Part shown: one piece after another, positions 46,601 through 59,704 of the stretch | Layout of the letters: the number at the start of each line of letters is the position of its first letter | Position numbering within the stretch: the stretch's first letter is position 1 | Assembly: GCF_025698545.1 (NCBI RefSeq) | Contig: NC_068576.1 | Coordinates: forward strand, 56,394,094 to 56,458,093 | Direction: 5' to 3' | DNA length: 64,000 nt | Source: Gossypium raimondii | Taxonomy: Eukaryota > Streptophyta > Magnoliopsida > Malvales > Malvaceae | Translations under genes and position numbers: made by a program | The notes under the pieces: model-generated | Told to the model about the DNA's origin: nothing | Databases searched by the model: none | Seen by the model: only the letters and a program-made list of their open reading frames with translations

Positions 46601-46945
46601 GTTAAAATATGTTTTAGTCCTTATACTTTCATAGATTTTGATATTTAGTCCCTATTTTATTTTTTCAATTTAAAAATTCTAATCCAATCATTATTACTAT
46701 GTTTTCGTTAAAATTTATCAACTAGTTAACATAATTATTTTCATCAATCAAATGACTCGTTACATAAGAGAAGTGCCTAATCAACGTGTCAATTTGATTT
46801 TTTTTTATGAGAAAACTTAATATTTTAATGATTTAACTGAGATTTTTAAATTAAAAAAGTAAAAGGACTTAATCTTTTAAAATTTAAGTATATAGACTAA
46901 ATCTTAAATTTTGTCAAAGTATAAGGACTAACAACGTATTTTAAC
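46601..46945. mobile_element. MITE with ~28-bp terminal inverted repeats
   Basis: The left end is gttaaaatatgttttagtcc and the complement of the right end is gttaaaatacgttgttagtc, both continuing cttatacttt. The interior has no coding sequence. A 3-bp ttt on both sides could be a Harbinger-type duplication, but it lies in a T-rich context. Confidence 0.65.
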
Positions 46946-49900
46946 TTTGGGATGAGAGTTTGTTGTACTGTTTGGCTTCTACGAAAGCAATGGGAAAAAG
47001 GAATCCAGAAAGTTTGACCATAAAAAAAGTTGGGAAATTGATTGCTTTTGCCCTTAATGCAAGCCAAGTTAAGTATCATGTCATTGTTCTCCAAAATTCC
47101 GAAGAAAAATATGGAGGACTTGTGAAAAAGTATTTATAAAATGGCCCATTAAGGATTTTGGGCTCCAAACTTAAACCCTAGTTTAGATGTGGGCTTTTAG
47201 CAAGTTGAAGATAAATTTAGGAAGGCATTTTTTATTGGCAAGAGGTCTTGTAGAAAAGTACAAAATCTTCACACAGCCCTTTACAATTTACATGTAACTC
47301 AATTAGGTTTGTGGGCTCCAACACGCTTAAATTTTAATTAGTTAAATTGTAAAAAGAGTATGAACAGTTTAGGATCACAAACATTATATTAAATATTTTT
47401 TATATATGTTAATTATTTTTATTATTCAAAGAAATCTGTGAAATAGAAACTATAATAATTATGATTATTTTAGATTTGTATTCACAAACATAATTTACAA
47501 TATGAGATTTTATATATTACTAGTAATTAAAATATAATAATTTTCTTAATTAAAATTAAATAAAAATACATTTAAATTAAAAATAAATTCAAGTTTATCT
47601 AAGTTTTAAAAATAATTTTCTTCCGAGCCATTGAATTAGACAAATATTCTAGATTAACAATTTTTTTTAAATCATTATATATCATCTTGCAATCGTCTTT
47701 AACCTCACTATTAGTTTGCTCCTAAATCGGTGGTCGAGGGTTTAATTTTCACCTTGAGTACAGAGTAATTTTAAAACTCGTGGTCAACATCTATTCCCTT
47801 AATAAATTTACAGACTACAGATGATTAATTACTGAACTTACTTCGGTAAATACTTTAAGAAACAAAATAAAATTGCTATTAGTTTGCCCCTAAACTCTAA
47901 AGTCCATTTATTTGATTTGCTTTCGGAAGAGATCTATTTAGTTAGCTTGGAAAGAACGAGCTCGACCAATAATTGGGTTAGCAAGTATTTATGGCCTACC
48001 CATCTATGCATATTATAAGCACAGCCCAAATGAAAGACTTGTTAATAGGGTGGAATGTATTTCAACATCTTATTATCGTAAGATTTTTTTAAAACTAATT
48101 TTTAAAATAAAAGGGAGAAAAAAACACCAATTTACTGTTGATCATGTCAGGTAAGATTTGCATTAAGGAACATGAGTTTATCTTTTAATTAACCCAATTG
48201 GTTTCAACACTAAAAAAGGAAAGAAACTAATTTTTAGAGAAAAACAACGAATTTGGTAATCTATTTAACAAGTTTCAAATCACCCGTACAATTTTATAGA
48301 TTTTGACATGGCTTGATCAAACGGCTACAGCCTCCTCGTTTCTATCTCTGACTCACAACCATTGATTTAAAAAAAAATCCTATAGGATCCCGCTATATTA
48401 AAATCTCATATTAGATGTTGCATGTTGCTAGACGTGATGAAAATTTAAGAAATTTATAATTCAAGTTTCACTCAAATATGTAAACTCATTTTATTTAGAG
48501 TAGATTGATTTCTTGGGAAAAGTCTTTAAACAGGCTTGGTATTGTCTCTAGTGGGTTCACAATCACAAAATTGGAACCTCTCTTCAGCTACTTAAACAAA
48601 TAAATCATACGTGTTCCACACAACCTACTAGCTCAAATGGTAACATGTTCACTAACCCGTTGATCTAACAACACTTTACAGACTTGTCCGAAATACAAAT
48701 TCGTTGTGAATTGGGAACCAAATTCTCCCTCTCTCACCCACCCTTCAATTTCTTCCAGTCTCTTATCTTTAACTCTAGCACACACGGAGTGAGTCTCAGG
48801 GTATAACACTGTAGAGTATATAGAGCAATGATCATTTGATTGATTTTATTATAGCCTATACACAAATGGGTCCACCGCCCTCACTTTCATTTTCATCCTT
48901 CCTTTTTCCAACCTCCAATAATATCCTCACAGACTCCATCTTTAGTCTATTCCACCAAAACCCTAAATTATACAAAACCAAACATGGAGACAAGTGGAAG
49001 AGGGGGTATGTCCCATAGCCAGGCTGCTATTAACCCCACACACACACACACACACACACAAAAATCCCAATCTCAGTCTTCTCCCCTCCACCGCCCATTC
49101 TCACATTTGACATTTCAAAACATGTACACACATGCATGAAAGAAACTGACACAGTCACCACCACCAAATAATACTACCCCCACCCAACAACAGATAAGAA
49201 AGAGAGAGAAACCCCAAAAAAAGAAAAGAAAAACTTGTTTAATTATTATTATTATAAATTTTATAACATGTAGTACGATGATCGATGCATAAACTCATGA
49301 TGTTTTGTCCAAATATTGCAGATAAAAATGTATGGTTTAATTAATTAAATTTATAGTATATGGGTAAACCTGATCTGATGCATATGCTGCTGCTGCTGGC
49401 ATTGCCTCATCAACGGTCTAATCCCACTGAATAATTTTTATTTTATTTTGTTCATACCCCCGCGAAATAGGACCACTTTGAATTTGAAATATAAATCAGT
49501 AAACTATGATTCAATAATATTATTGAAATTTAAGATAGGGTTTCAAAAGAGTTAGTGAAAATGTAGTCAGAACTCAGGAATATTGTGTAGTCGGAATCTG
49601 CCAAGTTTTGCGTAATAAGTGAATCTCCCATGCATTTTATATTTTTTTTATTCTCATCTGCCCCTACTCTACCCTACATATATATATCTTCATTTTTTTT
49701 CTCTAACGTTCAACTACATTGATTTGTAAATTATTTAAAGGAATCATAATTTTTAGTACATTAAAAATAAAGATTCAAAAAGAATTCGACCGTTAGTAGA
49801 GATACAAGTCATCTATATGTTTGTCGATACAAAAAAAGGGGTGAATTTTTTTTCGAGAATTAAATTATAAATTTTTAAGAAGTTAAAATATAATATTTGA

Positions 49901-50108
49901 TTTCATCATTTTTTTTTTCATTTTTGAGGGGGACTGTTTATACAAGGACTAACTTACATGATTTGTGATTTGGGGAAGACAATGCCCCTACCTGCCCTCC
50001 CCCTTAAAATCGCCTTGAGACATACGTTGAATCTTAGGAAAATAAATTTGAAAATAATACAATCGTTTATGGATACAAATCGTTTACATCATGTGATATA
50101 ATAATATT
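46946..50108. other. Spacer between peroxidase region and second solo LTR
   Basis: No gene is recognised. A somewhat less AT-rich stretch (48700-49200) has pyrimidine-rich blocks and a (CA)n run, which could be transcribed, but no protein family is visible there. Confidence 0.5.
49036..49060. repeat. (CA)n microsatellite
   Basis: About 12 uninterrupted CA dinucleotides after ttaacccc. Confidence 0.9.
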
Positions 50109-50113
50109 GAGAC

Positions 50114-52160
50114 TGTAATATCCAATTTTAGCCCGGACTCACATATGGAAACATAATTTTTGAGGATATGCAATCTTAGATATGATATGCAATCCAATAT
50201 ATGATATATGCAATCTTAGATATGATATGCAATCTTAGAGATGATATATAATCTTAGATATGACATGCAATCTTAGAATATATGATTTTGTAATCTTAGA
50301 GATTTAATTTGTAGATACCCTTTAATCTCAAATTGTTGATGTAATCGATCTGTCTGTTAGATTTGGGGAGGCTCATTATAAATAGAGGCCTCTCCTTCAT
50401 TGTAAAAAAAAGAGAGAAAAGGGAGGGAGGAGAAATAATAAAAAAAAGAACGATTGGCAGTTTTTTAAAGGTGGCTTACTATTTTTTTCGTTCGATTATT
50501 TTTTACTTATTTACGATTTTTAAAAAAAAGGAGAAGGTGATACCACTGCTAATTTTATTTATCTATTTTATTTAGCCCTCCGCCTTTTAATGTTTTTGTA
50601 ATTAAGTTTTTTATTTTTTTAATTTACCTTTTATTTATTTTAAATTCCAATTTAATCCTTTTGAACGGTGCCGTTTTAGAGGAGAAGGGAAAATTTCTCT
50701 TCCAGCCCCTCTATGTAACTCGCGCGTTTAAATTAGTCCTTTTACTTTTATTTATTTGTGGATTTACCCCAGATTTTTTAATTGCAATTCAATTTAGTTT
50801 TTATGTTCTTTTTATTTATTTTATTAATTAATAGTGTAATTATTATTTTATTCTAATTTTTTATTTATATATATTCCTTTTATATGTACATTACACATAT
50901 ATATATTTTTAAAACGAATATTTTCCTTTTTTTAAATGAATATTTTCATATATATATGTATATATTTACGTTTTAAGTGATTAAATACTCACCTTTTTTC
51001 CTTTTTAAAATATACTTATTTTTTCCTTATTTTCATAATTATATTATGTGTTGTATTTATATATAAATTCTATAACCTAAAATTTTATTTGTAAATTATA
51101 TGTATATTTTAATCTTCATAATTTTCATGTGTACATCTTTTGATCCTTATTTATTTGTTTGCTATCCCATCCATTGTATAATTGTGTTTACATTTAATAT
51201 TTTGCATGTCATGGATTACCCTTTTTTATTTCGTTTTATTCATTTGCTTATATTATTTTTATGTCGATGATGTATTTATTATTGTTATTATTATAGCATT
51301 TGTATGTATAAAATCACGTTACATCATTTTTTACTCAAATTTAAAGATAGAATTTTTTTTTAAAATTGAGATAATGTTCGTATTTAGGATTTTCAAGGGA
51401 ATTGAGCCCTAACGTATTGGGTTCCGATTTTCTTCGTTAAATCTGACAATCGAGCATTTCTCTTCAATCAAAAAAAATAAAAACTTATTATTGGGAATTC
51501 AACACGTTGTGTCCTAACGTATTGGATGTGACGCATTGATTTCTCGAAATGAAGATTTTTTTTTAAAATTAATAAAGGAAATATTCCGAGTTTGGGATTT
51601 TAAAGGAATTGTGCCCTAACGTATTGGGTGTGATTTCTTAAATCTTGGATAAGTGGATGTTCTTTTAAAGTAAAGGAAATATTCCGAGTTTGGGATTCTA
51701 GAGGAATCGTGCCCTAACGTATTGGGTGTGATTTCTTAAATCTTGGATGAGTGGATGTTCTTTTAAAGTTTTATTGTACAAGTATTTTGGCCCAATTCAT
51801 TTTGGGGAAAATTAGAATGCTGTGCCCTAACGCATTGGGTGTGGTATCTTCTTTCTCTGAAATAATAAGGGTCTTAATACGTAGCCTTTTAAGTTTTGCT
51901 AAGGATTACGTTTTTTCCAAATTCTCGACCTTAAGATACTAATTAATTAACTAGGTACCAATTTTGGGCACTACGAGGGTGCTAATCCTTCCTCGTACGT
52001 AATTGACTCCCGGATCCTTTTTTCTAAAACTCGTAGACCAAACCCGTTTTTTTAGGTGATCCAATCATACCTCAATAAAAGATTGGTGGCGACTCACAAA
52101 TTTTCATTTTTTTTAGAGTCGACAACCTAAATTTTTTGTTTTCAAAAAATGGTTTCGACA
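50114..52160. mobile_element. Solo LTR related to 7488-10067, in inverted orientation (2.05 kb)
   Basis: The ends are TGTAATATCC and GGTTTCGACA, matching the complement of the 7488-10067 ends. The flanks gagac (50109-50113) and aagac (52161-52165) match at 4 of 5. Near the right end, gattggtggcgactc mirrors gagtcgccaccgatc of the other copy. A plus-strand TATA (attataaatagaggcctctc) occurs at about 50375. No internal genes. A degenerate atatgcaatcttagat array fills 50165-50310. Confidence 0.85.
51407..51839 (+). repeat. Periodic CCCTAACGTATTGGG motif in the solo LTR
   Basis: Five copies of the core start at 51407, 51513, 51614, 51712 and 51825, about 100-113 bp apart. Two of the units (about 51577-51770) are near-identical 98-bp tandem copies. 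The reverse complement of the same motif recurs at similar spacing in the 7488-10067 LTR. Confidence 0.8.
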
Positions 52161-52624
52161 AAGACGATTATAAATGATTCGTATCAACAAGTGTTGGGTG
52201 TAGAGTAATAAAGTGCATTAAACTTTCAAGCGGAGAATACAAATTCTATTCTCAAAAATAATATTGTTGGGAGAAACGATCAAAACCCTTACAATATAAT
52301 TTTTATTAATCATAAAACGAGCGTAAATAGTGCATTAATTATACTAAATATAACCTCAATCATCATCATAAACAACCCTAACGAATTATCGAAAACAACG
52401 TTCATCTCAATAAAATGCATCTATATTAGTTGTGATTAAAAAAGAAAAGACTTGTATTAATGTTACCATTTGACTTTCTTTCTTTTATATATATATAGCT
52501 ACAATTAATTTGATTTGCATTTTGAATTTCCCGCTCACTGTTTAACACTTAATACATTTATTACATACCTGTTAGAGTATTTAAATTTGTATATAAGGCT
52601 TCCCCTGTCCTAGTAAATTCACTT

Positions 52625-52850
52625 AAGTGGTGGAGCTAAGGGGTAGGCAGGGGTTTCGGTCCCCTTAAAATATATCTTTTATAACTTATAAAATTTTAAA
52701 TTAATGGTAATAAAATTATACTTTGACCCCAAAAAATAATAAAAAATAATTTAATCTTTTAAAAGTTATAAAGATATAGTATATTAAAATTATAAAATAT
52801 ACAATTTAATTTCGGCCCTTTTAAAATATTTTCTTTTGGCTTCACCATTT
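52625..52850 (+). repeat. Dispersed repeat, copy 3 of 3
   Basis: It begins agtggtggagctaaggggta and aligns with 12836-13020 and 11940-12175 through ataaaattttaaattaatgg and the following tract. Confidence 0.55.
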
Positions 52851-52860
52851 ATTCATTCCT

Positions 52861-54987
52861 TTCAATTGATGTGACACTTCTAAGGTTTGTTTCACTTCTC
52901 AGAAATATACCATAACTCGCTTTAATTTATTTTCAAAATTTGTCTTGGCATATTTATTTATTCTCTTGTGTTGTATTTTTCATATTTTTTTTCTTTATTA
53001 AATTATTTTTGTTTTATAGTTCAGATGATGGGAGAGACCCGACCACACCATTGCTGTTCTTGTTCCCTTTTCTGACCACTTTATAATTGTATATAACAAA
53101 AGTTGAATTATACTAATAACTTTACATTTATGTTAACAATTTCTTTTAAAATAAATATCAAAACTATATAATATTGTATATAAACTTTAATTTTTATAAT
53201 TTTTACATTTATACTATCGGCATAACACTGTTTTATGTTTATATATTCTATACATAAATAATTACAGTAATCCAATGTATAATGATTTTGAAATTTTAAT
53301 TAGCCCTACTCAAAAGTTTTAAACTTTTAAATTCTTTAATTACAATTTTTTTGTAAAATCTCATTAATCCTTTTTAAAATAAAAAATAATTAAACCTGTA
53401 GTTTTTAAAAATTCTTATTAAACTCCTAAAATTAAAAAATTAATTAAAACCCTTAATTTTTTTTTTTTAAATTTAAGTAGGTCCCTCAAACACAATGACA
53501 CATTCCATCACCATCCATCATGTTTTGCGTTATAAATGTTTACTTGTTAGATTTATACAACTAAGCTATGAAGTATCTATGAGAGAGGGCTATTCCAAGA
53601 AAAGTTAGATAGGGCCTTAGTTCCCTTTGGTTTCTTCAAAGTTCAAACACTAGTAAATGATACATATCGTGAAAAAAAATTGTAATTTAAATTTAAAAAA
53701 TTATAATAATTTCATAATATATATTTTTTTCTAATTTTGACACGTATCAAAGATTACTTGTTCATCACAAAAGTTTGCACTTTCAGCTTCTTCTTTTTTT
53801 AATTTTTTTTTATCACAGATTCTTTTAAATTGTTGTTTATGTTGTATAAAGTTAAAGCCAAAACTAAAGTTAAAGTAGCAAAATTTTAGATGCATGCATG
53901 CTTTAGCTTGGCCCTGAAAATAGCAAAATCAAACGTACGTAACATGAACTTTCTCATAAAATCCATGCACCACCAGCTTTTTACCACCTCGCTTTTTCCT
54001 TTTTCTTTTTTTTTTTTTTTTTGGTTTCATCTATCTCTTCTACAAGCTCAAGTTTCCATGAGTGGGGAACCAAACTTAATAATAATAATTATAACGATTT
54101 TATTCGTTGCTTTAAAGTTATGTACAAATTTGTTTGTTAACAAAAAAAAAAATCACTAAATTCTTTCCTTATGAGTTTATAAACTTGAATAATAATAAGT
54201 AAATATGCAATAATTGACCAATGGTTGTGCAACTCTTTTGGACGGTCAAAGGTCAAATAATGGTGCATTTTGAAACTAGAGAAATCAAAAAAGTATATGG
54301 ATTTTAACCCCATATATATAACATGTAACATGTTTAAATAACTAGTACATTCTTGAGTTTATTTCAATATTTGTGCCATTGGCAGGGCGGGATGACAAAT
54401 TTATTGATATAAGAGTTTTTTATTATTATATAAATATATAATTTATGTTAGATTTCGTCCTTTTATCATTAAAAGTACAAATCTAGCTTTCCATTCTTAA
54501 AGGCTTTCATGCATATAGTATAATGCCAATTGCTTCATTAATAAGTTACATATGAACAATATAGAACACAATGATTAGATATTCTAAGTACTAACAAACA
54601 CATATTATTAAGAGAAAACAAGGGATAATCTTAAATATTGATTTTATGTGACCCAAAATTAATATATATAAAAGCATATTACATCGAAACGTGACTCCAA
54701 CTTTGAAGTACTTAATTTTTTTAACCGAGTTAGATTAAGCAAAATTTTTAATACCCAAAATTTAAAACTCGAAATCTTATTTAAATAATTTCGAATTTTT
54801 ACTACTTAATCCGAAAAGATTTTGGAAAATACATTATTACAATTTATATATACAAAATATATATATAAAAAAAAGGGTCCAACAGTTATACTTATCCACG
54901 TGTACAGTCCTACAAAGACCCCAACGAATAGCATCTCATCACGTGAATCACCCATGTGATATGTTCTCATTCACCACCATTCAAACA
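52861..54987. other. Spacer downstream of the TRM-like gene
   Basis: AT-rich sequence. The frames present (for example 53890-54159) are T-rich and resemble no known protein. The last part is the 3' UTR of the TRM-like gene. Confidence 0.5.
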
Positions 54988-57377
54988 CTAAACGGCACCG
55001 TTTAGTTCTAAAAGACGAGACTTTTGAAAATTGAAACCAGCAAAACAAAATTCGAAATCTGCTGCCGTTTCATGTACCAACGCCTCTATTATGCTGTTTC
55101 CGATCTCCGACACAATCCCTTCCCCTTCTTCTTCATACGCCATCACACACCGGAGTTTCATCTCCGGCAAATCTTTGTCGATTAATGCATCAATGTCTTC
55201 AAGCACACGACAATCAGCTCGAGGAAACCGACCAATCTTCGAACACAATGTGTTTATTAACTGAGACCCGACCATATTACTAAAACGTTCACGTCCAACA
55301 AATTTAACCCAAGGTTTCATATTGAAGAAAGGGTTTAAAATTTCAGTCAAAAGTTCATCGACTAGATGGAACAGTAATTTTCTATTGCATCGTAGGTTCA
55401 GTTGACTGGTTTTATTATTATTAGTGGTGAAATGTTCGAGGTAGTAAAAAATGGAAGGGTTAATAGGATGAGAAGGAGAAAACCAAGAAGCTAAGGACAG
55501 TGGGGTATGTTTATCTAACCCAGTACGTCTTAGTATTCTTGCAATGTACTCATGATATTCTGCTTCTTCACCGGTGGTGGTAGTAGTAACATTGTTACAT
55601 CTGTCGCCGATGTTGTCGTGTCGGGAACTGTGTAGGTACGTCGCTTCTTGTTTGTTGTTGTACGTTTGGCTCGAACAACTAGATAACTGTGAGCTATTAC
55701 TACGTTTTGGTCTTGTAGCATCTAAGACCTGTATAACGAATCCAAAAACAATAAGCTAATGATGATAAAGTTAAAAAGAAAATTGAAAGAAGTGATGATT
55801 TGATTTTGAATATACCTGTTTTTGAGGGATTTTAGTAGCTGGAGGTGACGGGTCTTTTTTTACTGGAAAAAGGGAAGAGACTGTAATGTTGAGGAGATCA
55901 TTTGATAATGGTGTTTTCTTACATTTCTTGTCTGGAATGTTAGCTCTGTTGGCTGTTGAAGGACGAACGAAGGGCTCTTCTTGCTTGTTTCGGATTATGT
56001 CCGATGTTCGTTGTGGCTTTTTCAGCTTTGTCACTTTCTTGCATTTGCTTGTGCTTCTCTGTGTCTGTTGGTCATCTTGTTCCTCTGCAACTGTCTGCAA
56101 CTTGGGCTTTTGTAAAACCCTGATCGGCTGTGGCTGTATACTAATCTCTGATGGTTTTGGAGGTTGAGGGTTTTGATCTTTGGTTTTAGGTTCCAAGAAC
56201 CTAAGCCTCGGCGAACAGGAAGGTGTCGTCGAGTGCTTGCCATTGCCATTACTGGTCGAGTCCTCGGCTAGTTTACTCATCGCCTTTGAAATCTTCTTGT
56301 ACTTGAATTGATTAACAAGCTCTTCTCTAGCTTGTTCCCTGTTCCGAACAGTATTAGTAATATCCATCCCAACTTTTCTTCCCACACTTTCTTTAACCTG
56401 TTTCATTATCTGCCGAGCATAATGACCCGGACTCTTATTCTCGTCTTCGCTCCTTTTCGAGAACCGAGTAACCATTACCTCTTCGGTCGTACTCATGTTC
56501 TCTTTATTAATCTGAAGCGAAAACCGATGGTGATAGTCCACATCCGACCTCCTAGCAGACGATAATCTCGGAGTTTCCGGTAACGACCGAGTACCCCTAA
56601 AATCACCACCGTCTACTGACCTCCTACGACCCTTTAAATGTGAAGAAGAAGACTTAGGTTGTGAAAAAGATGGTGAATGAGTTTCGGGTAAAAGGTCAAG
56701 ACCCATTAGCCTAGCAACTAAAGTAGGTGTCTTGGTCCCTGGTGAGCCGCTAATCTCTGAAAATGTGTCATTATTTGAAGCTCCAACTTTTGACCTTATG
56801 TCCCCACTTGTTTTAATTTGAATTCCCATCTAGATTTTCATAAATAAAAAAAAAAATCATCATCATCACTCACCTTTGAAAAAAACAAAAACAAAGGACT
56901 AGTTAGCAAACTTACAGGGATATTTAAACTTTCATCTTCTTTACTGGTCGATGTTGTTAAAGAGGCTGAAACTGAAGCTGAAACTGAAGTTGAACTTTCA
57001 TCTTCTGATTCTAAACTATTCCTTGGTGCTTCAGTACCTGCATTTGCATTGGAACTCGATAATGTACTGCAAAAAGAGGGGGAAAGAGAGAGAGAGAAGA
57101 GCGTATGAAAGAAAGAACCTTTAAGTGCAGTGGGGACGAAGTTACTATGGGGAGAAATAAAAGAGTGGGGTTGTTTAAAACAACCACAACTGCTACTGCT
57201 ATTGCTGCCACTATTTGTTTGATGGTTTAAAGAGAACTGGAAATGATGGAAATCAAAGAACTGGAAGACAGCACTTATACAACCAGTGGGAGTGGTGGTG
57301 GTTTCAGCTTTCGCTGGTGGTGGTCTTTTGGTGGATGTTTTAGCTCCGGTAGCCCAATACGGCCAATCTCTTCCCAT
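54988..57377 (-). CDS. TON1-recruiting-motif (TRM)-like protein with DUF3741 and DUF4378
   Basis: Three exons: 56916-57377, 55816-56829 and 54988-55728. They total 2217 nt, or 738 aa, all in phase, with 86- and 87-bp introns. The start MGRDWPYW is typical of one TRM subgroup. Exon 2 opens with MGIQIKTSGDIRSK and holds the motif TPTLVARLMGLDLLPE (DUF3741/LONGIFOLIA-type), then long basic, serine-rich, probably disordered sequence. The C-terminal ~200 residues (EYHEYIARILRRTGLD .. EGIVSEIGNSIIEALVHE) form the DUF4378 region with the TON1-binding type motif. TRM proteins bring the TON1/TTP-PP2A complex to cortical microtubules and influence cell shape and division plane. The exact TRM number is not assigned. 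A (GA)n tract lies in the 5' UTR. Confidence 0.88.
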
Positions 57378-57421
57378 TTCCGATCAAAAGGAAAATGGGG
57401 ATTTAGTAAATGGATAGAAAT

Positions 57422-57444
57422 GAGAGAGAGAGAGAGAGAGAGAG
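57422..57444. repeat. (GA)n / (CT)n tract in the 5' UTR of the TRM-like gene
   Basis: Eleven to twelve GA dinucleotides lie 45 bp upstream of the start codon (CT on the gene strand). Such tracts are known binding sites for BPC/GAGA-type factors. Confidence 0.85.
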
Positions 57445-58278
57445 GAGAAAAGTGCAAAAGAGGTTTGTTAGTTTGAAAGTTATGATGATGAGAAAAAAGG
57501 GTTACTATAAGATGGTGAAGAAGGAGCGAGAAAAGTGGATCCATGAAGCATACTAAATAAATCAGTAGCAAGCAGCCCACATTTTTTTTTAATAATTTCA
57601 GGGACTTTTTAGAAAGTACAACAAAAATATGGTTTGTGGGCGCGTGGCAATACGGATAACTCCACACAAACATCTCCAAATTCTTACTTGACTTTAAATT
57701 AGTCCATAAAACTTCGAAATAGTTCAATTGAATTTTTATATTATCATTATTCTTAGGATTAAATTTTCAATTTAGATTTTTTAAATCATGTAAATCAAAT
57801 AATGCTTATCCCATACATATTAAATAAAAGGTATGCGTTAATAAATTTTAGAAAAATACTATTTATTTTATTAACACATTATATCCAAATTATTCGATAG
57901 GTATTCGCAATTGATTCACATGTATTACATAAACTTTAAGCTAGTATTTAATATATAAACTAATGGTTAAACTAAAAATAACTTTTATTAATATTCTAAT
58001 TTTAAAATTCAATTAAAATATTTTAAAATTGAAATAAAATTTAAATTTTAGTTTATAATCTAAATACGCTCAATACAAATTAATTATATAACATTAGTAA
58101 AAGTTATTTTATTTTTCTAAAATTTATAAATATAAATACAAATCACATATTTAATCGCTAAAGCTTAAATTCAAAAATGTTAGAATAAAAACTCAACCGT
58201 AGCATTTGAGTATGATAAAACTTTTAACATGGACCACATCATTTGCCAAATAAAATTAAATATAAAGAAACATTTTAC

Positions 58279-58736
58279 GGTAAATTACACCCAAGATCAC
58301 TAAGTTTTAATAAATTTCTATTTTAGTCACTCAACTTAAAAATTATAAAATAGTCATTAAATTATTCAAAAGTTTTTATTTAAGTAATGAGGCTATTAAA
58401 ATCTATGTTGTATGACTTTTTCTGTTTGCACCAATTGAAAGCTCTTATTCCCTTTCTCTTTTATAATTTTTTTCATAAAATATCATGAATTTGCTAACCA
58501 AAATCCAAACAATTTTTTTCTTCAATCTCTGAACTAACCATCAGATCAACTTGGACTTATCCACCATACCGATTGCTGAATTGACACTTAGAAATCGTTA
58601 ACCAAACTTAAAAATAGCCCAATAACTTAAATAAAAAACTTTTAAATAATTAAGTGACCATTTTGTAACATTTTAAAGTTGAATCACTAAAAAGTAAATT
58701 TACTAAGAATTTAATGACCTTGAATGTAATTTATCC
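58279..58736. mobile_element. Long-TIR MITE, MULE-like, copy 2
   Basis: The inverted ends are ggtaaattacacccaagatc and ggataaattacattcaaggt (complement of right). The 10-bp flanks aacattttac (58269-58278) and aatattttat (58737-58746) match at 8 of 10, both changes C to T. It is homologous to 20193-20767. Confidence 0.7.
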
Positions 58737-59143
58737 AATATTTTATCAATTATATATATCCAAATTTCCATAGATATGAAAAAGGGGGTAGACTAGGGTG
58801 AGTGTGGTCGTCTTTTTTCTGTTTTTATTGGGAAATGGAATTGGTAAAAAGATAAAAAAAGTAGTGGGGAGTGGGGACTGAAGTCAGTGGGGAGTGGGGA
58901 GGGTATAAAAATGTTGGAAAGGTATTGATGACGCACCCTCTTAATTTCACACCCATCTGTTGGACACATTTACAAATAGCTCTCACTCTCTCAAGCTCGA
59001 TTTACAATGTGATTCCTCCCTTTGTAGTTTTAAATACGAGGTGGGTTTTTATATTTTATTTCCTATGGTGGGGATCTGCAGGTGTAATGTGAACTTGTCT
59101 ATGGATTGTGATAGCCATGACCGTATGGTCTCAGGTTATGGTT

Positions 59144-59163
59144 GTTATTATTATTATTATTAT
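59144..59163. repeat. (TTA)n microsatellite
   Basis: About seven TTA units in otherwise unremarkable sequence. Confidence 0.85.
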
Positions 59164-59412
59164 CCCTTTACCATTGCCCTTTTTCTATCCTGCTTGATAT
59201 ACCCAGGGTTAGATTAGAGCTTTATCTAACTCACATTATTTCTCTCAAACAATATTCTAAAAACTAAATCAATTATATTATTAAATTTTAACCGATCACT
59301 CCGACAGCTAATGGATTTGAAATTCACACAAATCATTATCAGTCTAGACCAACCGCTTGTTGTGATCATGAGCATTACTTTTGAAACAATTCCTAATAAA
59401 AAAAGAGAGATT

Positions 59413-59704
59413 ATTTACCTTCCTTTAAACAAGTTATAATATATCACCCCTAAAATAACATCATCATTATTAAGAAAAAGCAACAATGTCAGTTTTGTAA
59501 CATATTCATATGTAATGATCACTTGAATTGTGTTGTCTAAAGGTGAACATGAAATTTACCTTCCTTTAAACAAGGTATAATATGTATAACACCTAAAATA
59601 AACATCATTATTATAAGAAAGCAACAATGTCAGTTTCGTAATACTAAGTTGTTAACATATTCATATGCAATGATCACTTGAATTGTCTTGTCTAAAGATG
59701 GCTA
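59413..59704 (+). repeat. ~145-bp direct tandem duplication
   Basis: The two copies (about 59413-59550 and 59551-59704) share tttaccttcctttaaacaag, gcaacaatgtcagttt and aatgatcacttgaattgt in order. They differ by substitutions and small indels, so the duplication is not recent. No gene is associated. Confidence 0.8.

Noticed and set aside
49381..49420. Possible miR172-like sequence (atgctgctgctgctgg)
   Set aside because: It is a short CTG repeat. The mature miR172 sequence and a foldback are not present.
53890..54159. 89-aa frame with a hydrophobic segment
   Set aside because: It depends on a long T run read as Phe, has no family resemblance and no supporting gene structure.
55886..56167. 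Plus-strand frames across the TRM-like gene
   Set aside because: Antisense shadows of a 738-aa coding sequence whose exon phases all agree.
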